From positions 1,347,501 through 1,411,500 of the forward strand of contig WPIO01000065.1 of assembly GCA_009760855.2 (NCBI GenBank): 64,000 bases of DNA, given 5' to 3'. The position numbers and the translations under genes were made by a program. This DNA comes from Cristatella mucedo. Lineage: Eukaryota > Bryozoa > Phylactolaemata > Cristatellidae. Positions 62,601 through 64,000 of this stretch are shown one piece after another; within the stretch, counting starts at the first letter, position 1; each line of letters opens with the position of its first letter. The notes beneath the pieces are model-generated. The model was not told where the DNA came from. It ran no database searches and saw only the letters and a program-made list of their open reading frames with translations.

Positions 62601-62882
62601 CAACACCATGGCAGCAACCACAGAGGATTGCATGCTTGTCAAGGTGCGGCATTCAAACAGAATACGCGCATGCAAGCAGCATCTCACACACAAGAGCGAC
62701 TTACGAGCTCCAAAGATCTGAGTGAGAAGGCTGCGTTGCTGACCAGCGTCGAGGCTGTATGGAGTCTCGCCGACCTTGTTGCGAACGTACAAAAGTCGAG
62801 AATTTCGCGGATTCTTCAGTAGCAGCTCCACCATTCGGCGGCCACGAGCCCGCATGGCAATGTGCAAGGCGCTGTCGCCTTT
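23587..62882 (-). CDS. Kidins220: Kidins220/ARMS scaffold protein, 5'-partial gene (span)
   Basis: Kidins220 (ankyrin repeat-rich membrane spanning) is a plasma-membrane scaffold that links neurotrophin, ephrin and other receptors to MAPK signalling. Fifteen minus-strand exons between 62882 and 30021 match the family in order: last ankyrin repeat, KAP P-loop NTPase with Walker [10 protein letters not shown] and Walker B-like [13 protein letters not shown], two pairs of membrane segments, the RLLRANEI...[14 protein letters not shown] block, the [18 protein letters not shown]...NLDP block, a Pro/Tyr-rich linker, and the SAM-like domain ending [12 protein letters not shown]. Every exon junction is phase-consistent. 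Most of the N-terminal ankyrin repeats lie beyond 64000. The left limit given is the most distal tentative exon and is uncertain. Introns of up to 6.9 kb are loaded with LINEs and SINEs. Confidence 0.93.
24151..24345 (+). repeat. (CA)n microsatellite with CGTA interruptions
   Basis: CA repeats broken several times by CGTA (CACACGTACACAC), followed by a mixed CATATATACATG tail. No coding frame is real here. Confidence 0.95.
25236..25264 (+). repeat. (TA)n microsatellite
   Basis: A short TATATA run with TACATATACATAT at its right end, directly adjoining a SINE S2 tail, so it probably grew from or served as the insertion site. Confidence 0.85.
25263..25403 (-). repeat. SINE family S2
   Basis: ATTCATTTGTATAGTGCCCT is the tail, then CAGGCGCTTCACATATGCCA and GACCTTGGTCGGGGCGAGCA (the head). 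The B-box region is diverged (GTTGAGTCCAGGA). Confidence 0.8.
26104..26267 (-). repeat. tRNA-derived SINE, family S1
   Basis: CTAGCTAATTTAAGAGCTTC, then the GCTATCACCACGGCTTGCAG body and GATTCGAACCCCCGACCTCG (B box, minus strand). Moderately diverged. Confidence 0.75.
26279..26511 (-). CDS. Possible coding exon, perhaps Kidins220 C-terminal region
   Basis: The minus-strand frame reads [20 protein letters not shown], then [12 protein letters not shown], a composition typical of a disordered cytosolic tail. An acceptor at GAGACCAG|TTCC would enter in phase 1, compatible with the exon at 28478. No strong donor is seen (GAAAG|GTCTCC is the best in phase). Adjacent to a SINE and a G run, so chance is a real alternative. 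Confidence 0.25.
26921..27093 (+). repeat. tRNA-derived SINE, family S1 (forward)
   Basis: TGAGCCGTGATGGCACACTG (A-box region), GGTCGTTGGTTAAAATCCTG (B-box region), GCAAGCGGTGGTGATAGCCG body and CTGTTGAATCACCTAG at the end. This forward copy shows the head-to-tail order of the family. Confidence 0.85.
27100..28120. other. AT-rich intergenic or intronic stretch
   Basis: No exon. A tRNA-like remnant may lie near 27650-27720 (GGTTGCCCAACCGGTAGAAC, then GTAATCCAGGGATTG), too diverged to call a tRNA gene. Confidence 0.4.
28124..28294 (+). repeat. SINE family S1, old copy
   Basis: Diverged forward copy: CATGACTGCACTGGGTCTAA, TCTGGGTTCTAATACGTGCA and GGCGATAGCCATTAAGGTTC, ending GGCTGTTGAACAATC. 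Confidence 0.6.
28478..28687 (-). CDS. Tentative Kidins220 C-terminal exon, acidic
   Basis: A 210-nt minus-strand exon with acceptor CTTAATTACAG|ATTCG and a perfect donor TTAA|GTAAGT, phase 1 in and out. The peptide is coherent: [15 protein letters not shown], then [20 protein letters not shown] and [11 protein letters not shown]. An acidic serine-rich stretch suits the long disordered Kidins220 tail. It is in phase with the proposed exon ending near 29432. No direct sequence match is claimed. Confidence 0.5.
28954..29215 (+). repeat. (CA)n microsatellite, compound
   Basis: CA repeats alternating with CTCAAGAA and CTCACGAA blocks at semi-regular intervals, which makes a higher-order pattern. 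Frames across it are artefacts. Confidence 0.93.
29432..29848 (-). CDS. Kidins220: Kidins220 exon 16 (left limit uncertain)
   Basis: Acceptor TTTTGCACGCAG|TGCTC enters in phase 1 and continues the SAM-domain end into [17 protein letters not shown]. The rest is a low-complexity Ser/Gly/Ala/Gln tail, as expected after the SAM-like domain. Two in-phase donors are possible, TTGGAG|GTGGTG or CCACG|GTACGC; the second gives the 417-nt exon listed and phase 1 for the next exon. Confidence 0.6.
30021..30237 (-). CDS. Kidins220: Kidins220 exon 15: SAM-like domain
   Basis: Acceptor TTTTCTCAG|GGATATC in phase 0 and donor GGAAG|GTAGAA in phase 1, 217 nt. The peptide [15 protein letters not shown], then [20 protein letters not shown] and [12 protein letters not shown] matches the Kidins220 SAM-like helical domain, a protein-interaction module near the C-terminal tail. 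Confidence 0.9.
30465..30600 (-). repeat. LINE family B fragment
   Basis: Sequence around CAAAGCTTCTGTTGCCAATG and GTGGTGCAGCTGTTCAGATA matches the post-RT part of the family B elements at 49395-50755 and 55165-56170. No ends are preserved. Confidence 0.7.
30868..31036 (-). CDS. Kidins220: Kidins220 exon 14: Pro/Tyr-rich linker
   Basis: Acceptor TTTTTTGTAG|ATCTCC in phase 2, donor CCTCAG|GTATAC in phase 0, 169 nt. It encodes [20 protein letters not shown] and a Pro/Ser segment, resembling the Tyr/Pro-rich stretch between the KAP region and the SAM-like domain in the family. Confidence 0.8.
31037..33291 (-). other. Kidins220 intron, mostly featureless
   Basis: About 2.25 kb between exons 14 and 13. 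It holds a C run at 31881-31890 and scattered short frames on both strands. No repeat copy of the families defined here is recognised. Confidence 0.5.
33292..33409 (-). CDS. Kidins220: Kidins220 exon 13
   Basis: Acceptor CAACCTTTAG|ATAAAC in phase 1, donor CCCAG|GTATGT in phase 2, 118 nt. It reads [20 protein letters not shown] and onward to a Pro/Ser-rich end, continuing the helix after the NLDP block as the family does. Confidence 0.82.
33528..33706 (-). CDS. Kidins220: Kidins220 exon 12
   Basis: Acceptor TTGCGTTGCAG|AATTGC in phase 2, donor AAAAG|GTAACC in phase 1, 179 nt. The peptide [29 protein letters not shown] and [11 protein letters not shown] is a close family match. Confidence 0.93.
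34015..34305 (-). repeat. LINE family B internal fragment
   Basis: A segment of RT ([18 protein letters not shown] and [19 protein letters not shown] on the minus strand), truncated on both sides and interrupting a Kidins220 intron. Other DNA follows on each side. Confidence 0.85.
34690..34855 (-). CDS. Kidins220: Kidins220 exon 11
   Basis: Acceptor CACCGTGCAG|GTCGTC in phase 1, donor GAAAA|GTGTGT in phase 2, 166 nt. It encodes [20 protein letters not shown], then [17 protein letters not shown], the most conserved post-KAP block. Confidence 0.95.
34856..35023 (-). other. Kidins220 168-nt stop-free intron
   Basis: Between exons 10 and 11 the intron (GCAG|GTGACG ... GTGCAG|GTCG) is 168 nt, a multiple of three, and has no stop in the exon frame. 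Retention would insert 56 Ala/Ser/Arg-rich residues within the conserved [10 protein letters not shown] sequence. Family comparison shows the spliced form is the standard protein. Confidence 0.75.
35024..35240 (-). CDS. Kidins220: Kidins220 exon 10
   Basis: Acceptor CCTGCCGTTTCAG|AGGC in phase 0, donor TTGCAG|GTGACG in phase 1, 217 nt. It begins [11 protein letters not shown] and ends [20 protein letters not shown], matching the DWFSDISP-type motif and the helix before RLLRAN. Confidence 0.9.
35640..35930 (+). repeat. Diverged LINE family A 3' fragment
   Basis: Weak matches to the post-RT 3' region of family A (AAAGTCTGGAACTTAT, CAGCTAAAGATGCATCTGCT). No conserved tail is left. Confidence 0.4.
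36511..38507 (-). mobile_element. L2-type LINE family A, second near-complete copy
   Basis: The left end has AATAATAATAA and the GCACCC...AGGCGCTTTA stem. Minus-strand frames at 37719-38075, 37460-37663, 36899-37459 and 36774-37127 carry [29 protein letters not shown] and [11 protein letters not shown]. The catalytic box is damaged (FCPDDTQLY, where the copy at 4497-6522 has FYADDTQLY) and several frameshifts are present. It lies in the Kidins220 intron between exons 10 and 9, on the same strand as the gene. Confidence 0.9.
38510..40020 (-). other. Kidins220 intron without recognised feature
   Basis: No repeat family member or exon is recognised. Frames such as 38795-39034 plus and 38994-39275 minus lack splice or domain support. 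Confidence 0.4.
40030..40560 (-). repeat. Old LINE family A 3' fragment
   Basis: AATAATAATAG, then TTTTATAGCACCCATTGAGT and TCTAGGCACTTTGA form a decayed family A tail, followed by matches to its post-RT region (GTTGTCAAGTCAGGGGTGCC). Confidence 0.65.
40755..41590 (+). repeat. Old LINE family A fragment
   Basis: Matches the RT C-terminal and post-RT region in forward orientation (CACCACATCAGTTCTAAAAT, GTGCAGAACTCGGCATCTAG) and ends in CTAAAGAGAGATTTAAATTC and an ATT-rich tail. Heavily diverged. Confidence 0.65.
42245..42418 (-). CDS. Kidins220: Kidins220 exon 9
   Basis: Acceptor GGTATTTCAG|GACTC and donor TCAAAA|GTACGT, both phase 0, 174 nt. [20 protein letters not shown] is a clear family match, followed by a Ser/Thr-rich linker. 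Confidence 0.92.
42748..42893 (-). repeat. tRNA-derived SINE, family S1
   Basis: CTCATTCAACAGCTTCCTTT, CACTGCCTGCAGTGG and GACTCGAACCCACGACCTGA in order. It inserted in the intron before exon 9. Confidence 0.75.
43155..43265 (-). CDS. Kidins220: Kidins220 exon 8
   Basis: Acceptor CATGCCAG|GTATTG and donor AACAAG|GTATTT, 111 nt, phase 0 throughout. [20 protein letters not shown], then [17 protein letters not shown], is the NTPase strand after Walker B. Confidence 0.93.
43473..43586 (-). CDS. Kidins220: Kidins220 exon 7: Walker B
   Basis: Acceptor TCGATCCAG|ATTCAG and donor CTGCAG|GTGCAA, 114 nt, phase 0. [19 protein letters not shown] is the KAP Walker B strand with its acidic residues. Compared with the vertebrate protein about 12 residues before ...MDRF appear missing at the junction with exon 6. 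Confidence 0.92.
43692..44020 (-). CDS. Kidins220: Kidins220 exon 6: membrane segments 3 and 4
   Basis: Acceptor CTCTTCTCCAG|AAACC in phase 1, donor GCAGAG|GTTGGC in phase 0, 329 nt. It opens [20 protein letters not shown] and has two hydrophobic segments (about [20 protein letters not shown] and [18 protein letters not shown]), then a helix ending VQRLKAE. Confidence 0.93.
44830..44987 (-). repeat. tRNA-derived SINE, family S1, well preserved
   Basis: Nearly the same as the copy at 800-960: TCCTAGCTGATTAAACAGCC, GCTATCACCACCGCTTGCAG, GGAATCGAACCCACGACCTC. High similarity suggests fairly recent activity of the family. Confidence 0.88.
45630..45740 (-). repeat. LINE family A 3' terminus fragment
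   Basis: ATAATAATAATAATA and AACTTATTCTCTATCGAGGT resemble the tail of family A reading on the minus strand. It lies just left of Kidins220 exon 5. Confidence 0.55.
45786..45931 (-). CDS. Kidins220: Kidins220 exon 5
   Basis: Acceptor TATGTGACAG|TTTCAT in phase 2, donor ACACAG|GTAAGA in phase 1, 146 nt. [20 protein letters not shown], then [16 protein letters not shown] matches the family segment that ends in TRLFRVF. Confidence 0.93.
46705..46736 (+). repeat. (AT)n microsatellite
   Basis: A pure TATATA run immediately left of the LINE B insertion at 46745; an AT target is plausible. Confidence 0.9.
46745..47460 (+). mobile_element. LINE family B, 3' 0.7 kb (forward)
   Basis: The frame 46819-47238 reads ...[16 protein letters not shown], the post-RT C-terminus of family B, and the sequence runs on to GAGATACATTACGTTACATA. 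It is 5'-truncated and sits opposite to the Kidins220 strand. Confidence 0.85.
47771..47935 (-). repeat. SINE family S1, diverged
   Basis: TTAGCTGATTTAATAGCCAT, then GGCAATCACCACTGCAAGC and GTCGTGAAGAGCAAGCACCT. A long minus-strand frame (47708-48265) begins to its right and runs through it; its SINE-derived end argues against a real gene. Confidence 0.65.
48296..48390 (+). repeat. SINE family S1, partial
   Basis: CACTGTGCTGCCGTAAGAAC, then GGGTCCGAGTCTTGCAGTGG and GCGATCCTTTATTGCC: head and B-box region only. Confidence 0.5.
48626..48775 (-). repeat. SINE family S2, diverged
   Basis: ATTCATCTGTATAGCATGCC, then AAGCACTTCACATATGCCGC and CTCGAGCTCACGAACTCGG. It carries a duplicated head segment near its right end (CGGTCATCG and CGGTCGTTA). 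Confidence 0.65.
49395..50755 (-). mobile_element. LINE family B, second copy
   Basis: The frame at 49450-49968 gives the family B C-terminus ([18 protein letters not shown]). Sequence to the right matches the RT region but with many indels and stops. It lies in the Kidins220 intron between exons 4 and 5. Confidence 0.85.
50940..51730 (+). repeat. Old LINE family A copy
   Basis: CATCACTGGTACTGCACTTT, then TTTAGGTCCTATCAC and later GATGATGCAAAATCTGCAGC match the forward family A RT region in order. No frame is left. Confidence 0.65.
51761..51938 (-). repeat. tRNA-derived SINE, family S1
   Basis: TAGCTGATTTAACAGCCTAT, GCTATCACCACCGCTTGCAG, GATTCGAACCCACGACCTCG and CCATTACGGCTCACC: head complete, well conserved. 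Confidence 0.85.
52238..52400 (-). repeat. tRNA-derived SINE, family S1
   Basis: TTAGCTGATTTAACAGACTC, then CATCACCACCGCTTGCAG and GATTCGAACCCACGACCTCG. It lies 300 bp from another copy in the same orientation. Confidence 0.8.
52872..53028 (-). CDS. Kidins220: Kidins220 exon 4
   Basis: Acceptor ACTTATCAG|GGCTTT in phase 1, donor ATCAG|GTGGGC in phase 2, 157 nt. It reads [20 protein letters not shown], then [20 protein letters not shown], a good family match after the first membrane pair. Confidence 0.9.
53210..53389 (-). CDS. Kidins220: Kidins220 exon 3: membrane segments 1 and 2
   Basis: Acceptor TATTTGTAG|AGGAC, donor CTCAAG|GTATGC, both phase 1, 180 nt. [20 protein letters not shown] begins it, followed by hydrophobic segments ([20 protein letters not shown] and [16 protein letters not shown]). 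These are the membrane spans inserted within the KAP domain. Confidence 0.92.
53482..53925 (+). other. Open frame of 147 codons, doubtful
   Basis: On the strand opposite to Kidins220, inside its intron. It contains a hydrophobic stretch ([20 protein letters not shown]) but no recognised family, no promoter and low-complexity AT-rich context. Probably chance. Confidence 0.15.
54240..54600 (+). repeat. LINE family B 3' fragment (forward)
   Basis: CACCTAGCTGAACTACTGCA, CTATAGACAATAAATTAGCT and CATACCGACTCAGCTATGCT match the family B 3' region in order, with deletions. Confidence 0.75.
55165..56170 (-). mobile_element. LINE family B, intact C-terminal frame
   Basis: A 296-codon minus-strand frame (55217-56107) covers the post-YADD part of the RT protein: [20 protein letters not shown] to [17 protein letters not shown]. 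It is uninterrupted, so this copy is relatively young. The 5' part, including the catalytic box, is absent. It lies in the Kidins220 intron between exons 2 and 3. Confidence 0.9.
56573..56666 (+). repeat. (CA)n microsatellite
   Basis: About 90 bp of CA with a few CTCACA interruptions at the left. Frames are artefacts. Confidence 0.96.
56850..57118 (+). repeat. LINE family A 3' fragment
   Basis: CTCCCAAAGCCTGAAATTCA, then CTAAAGTGCCTAGAAAGAGA and an ATTATTATT tail: the final part of family A, forward, close to Kidins220 exon 2. Confidence 0.8.
57244..57408 (-). CDS. Kidins220: Kidins220 exon 2: Walker A
   Basis: Acceptor TTGTGTTGCAG|GCTCC and donor CTCAGAG|GTAACC, both phase 1, 165 nt. [20 protein letters not shown] is followed by [19 protein letters not shown], the KAP Walker A loop (GxxxxGKS). 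Confidence 0.96.
58100..58105 (-). terminator. AATAAA poly(A) signal of the possible nested gene
   Basis: AATAAA on the minus strand, about 310 nt after the stop at 58416. A common hexamer in AT-rich DNA, so support is only positional. Confidence 0.3.
58416..58608 (-). CDS. Possible terminal exon of a nested gene
   Basis: Acceptor GGGTTCACTTACAG|AGCC, entering in phase 2, then 64 codons including the stop: [35 protein letters not shown] and [15 protein letters not shown] motif and a basic end are visible. It cannot follow Kidins220 exon 1 directly (phase conflict) but fits the exon at 60721-60821. Family not recognised. Confidence 0.4.
59300..59437 (-). repeat. SINE family S2
   Basis: ATTCATTTGTATAGGGCCCT, then CAGGCACTTCATATATGCCA and GGGGCTCGAGCCCACGACAT: tail, B-box and head in the family order. 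Confidence 0.8.
60721..60821 (-). CDS. Possible membrane-segment exon of a nested gene
   Basis: A 101-nt minus-strand exon with acceptor GGCTCTTTCTTCAG|TCTC and donor CTATAC|GTATGT. In phase 0 it reads [33 protein letters not shown], a hydrophobic segment. In the phase left by Kidins220 exon 1 it meets a stop, so it is not a Kidins220 exon. It ends in phase 2, matching 58416-58608. Upstream exons are not identified. Confidence 0.4.
61020..61110 (-). repeat. LINE family A 3' terminus fragment
   Basis: AATAATAATAACAATAGCAA, then ATCTTTAGAGAACTTTCAAT and CTTTCTAGGCACTT: family A tail, minus strand. Confidence 0.65.
61210..61400 (+). repeat. LINE family A 3' terminus fragment
   Basis: CATGCTGCCACTAACCACAC, AATGTAAAGCGCCTAGAGAG and AGGGCGCTTTATCAAG with an ATT-rich end. 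Nearly identical to 1400-1660, so the two come from a recently active subfamily. Confidence 0.85.
61404..61545 (-). repeat. SINE family S1, truncated
   Basis: GCAGCAGAACAGCCTTTACG, GCTGTCACCACCAATCG and GACTCAAACCCACGACCTAG. It inserted at the tail of a LINE A fragment. Confidence 0.75.
61690..62310 (+). repeat. LINE family A 3' copy, old
   Basis: Forward match to the RT end and post-RT region (TTCCAACTTGTGCAATGCTT, CTCCCAAAGCCTGGAACTCA) finishing with TGTCTGGAAAGAGATTTCGT and TTATTATTA. No frame is preserved. Confidence 0.75.
62705..62882 (-). CDS. Kidins220: Kidins220 exon 1 in window: last ankyrin repeat
   Basis: Acceptor AATATTGCAG|AAAGG in phase 0, donor GAGCTC|GTAAGT in phase 1, 178 nt. 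[20 protein letters not shown], then [19 protein letters not shown] and LLTQIFGA, an ankyrin repeat joined to the linker that precedes the KAP domain. Earlier ankyrin exons must lie beyond 64000. Confidence 0.95.
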
Positions 62883-64000
62883 CTGCAATATTACTATCCC
62901 TATTTAAACAGCTGCAGAGAATTTAAGTGAGAGCACAGTAATGCATAATATAAACGAGTCGAAACATCTGGGCAACGAAAATAAAGTGATAGGCAGGGGA
63001 AGATTAGGCAGGCAGCACACTTCGACAGTGAAACACGAACGGTTATGTCTCCACCGAGCTTCATGTCACAGAGGCACGGAAAAAGCAGGCAGCAGGTATC
63101 TGAATACTGCCTAAAAGAAAAGAAAAAACTGAAAAACTTACTATAAAAATATAGAATTGCAATGTCCAGTTAACAAAAGACAACCGAAGTGATACGACGA
63201 GATAGGATTGATAGAGCTATATGTTGTAAATTAAGTTTCTTTGCTGTGAGCAAAAATATGAGAAAAGCAGGTCAGTTTCGACAGCTTTTAAGGTCACTTC
63301 TGGCTTTTGACCAGGTCACAGTTTTTAAAGGTAATTGTAATTAGTATCCTCCATCATGCACAAAAATTCATTAGGCATGCCAAGGGTTGTAATATAATAA
63401 CAAGTTGCCCGTAAAGCATCCTAAGAGAAGCAAATCTCTATCCAGCCCTTTTAAAACTCGTTAAACTGCTACTACTACCAATTTCAACACAACTGCCCAC
63501 GTGCAGATATTTTTCTCTGTGCAGTGTGCATCCTCTTCTTTACCAAAAGTCGTCTTCGACTGGCCCAACTTTACGAACCTTCACATTGAAGCTATTAACA
63601 ATCAGTAATTGTGACAAATTTACAAAGTTTGCAAGGACAGCTCGTTAACAACTGTCAAAGTTTGAAATGTCGAATTTTTTGCAGGCTTGCAATGGAAAGA
63701 AAGAAGTTAACGAAAGAGATCCGTTACCTAGGTGGGAACAAAAAGCCTCAAGCTGCTTTTTCTGATAGGCAATGCACTAAGGAACCCAATGAAACTATTT
63801 CTCGAGCCTCAACTTGTGCGGTGCACCATTGAGAAGTAAAGACTTTACTGCTGTAAATCATAATCTCAGTCAAACTCCATAATACCCGTAGTTTAACAAG
63901 GTTTTGGACTGCAATACGTTTTCATCTGTCATTTTCATTTGCCAGTCATCCAAATAATTCCATGTTGAGGCTATGTTTCTTTCGTCATAGTTTTGCATAG
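62883..64000. other. Right flank, Kidins220 intron
   Basis: Presumed intron upstream of the ankyrin exon. A decayed LINE A tail (GCATCCTAAGAGAAGCAAAT, CTCTATCCAGCCC) may lie near 63400-63460. No exon is recognised. Confidence 0.5.

Overview
This is an animal (metazoan) nuclear genome window, probably from an invertebrate. Coding sequence is split into short exons with GT-AG introns. The spaces between are filled with L2/CR1-type LINE fragments, tRNA-derived SINEs and long CA microsatellites. I see no prokaryotic operons, rRNA or CRISPR. I cannot name the species. Exon borders were placed by eye from splice consensus, reading phase and similarity to known families; no alignment was run.

Left part (about 1 to 15.4 kb, plus strand): a TNF-superfamily ligand gene. 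GC-rich blocks (about 1.9-2.85, 6.5-8.25 and 10.4-11.1 kb) surround a TATA-box promoter at 8198. Five exons (8256-8474, 8615-8696, 8789-8841, 11083-11267, 15017-15338) join in phase into a 286-codon frame: short cytosolic tail, one membrane anchor, basic furin-like stalk, TNF homology domain. Two L2-type LINE copies in opposite orientation (2.9-6.5 kb) split the GC-rich upstream region.

Middle (about 15.4 to 23.5 kb): repeats, namely a LINE of a second family (17.0-18.9 kb), a duplicated 185-bp unit, a CA microsatellite and a short minisatellite. No convincing gene was found here.

Right part (about 23.6 to 62.9 kb, minus strand): a long Kidins220/ARMS gene, 5' end beyond the right edge of the window. 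Fifteen exons are well supported and all fifteen are mutually phase-compatible: last ankyrin repeat, KAP P-loop NTPase with Walker A and B, four membrane segments, the conserved post-KAP region and the SAM-like domain. Up to four further C-terminal exons are tentative. Its introns hold most of the LINE and SINE copies. Two phase-compatible exons between 58.4 and 60.8 kb do not fit the Kidins220 frame and may belong to a nested membrane-protein gene. The TNF-ligand and Kidins220 genes are convergent.

The most interesting observations are the TNF ligand model with its tiny basic stalk exon, a SINE family whose 3' half matches the L2 LINE 3' end (a tRNA head with a borrowed LINE tail), a stop-free 168-nt intron in Kidins220, identical 5' breakpoints in two LINE copies, and the possible nested gene.
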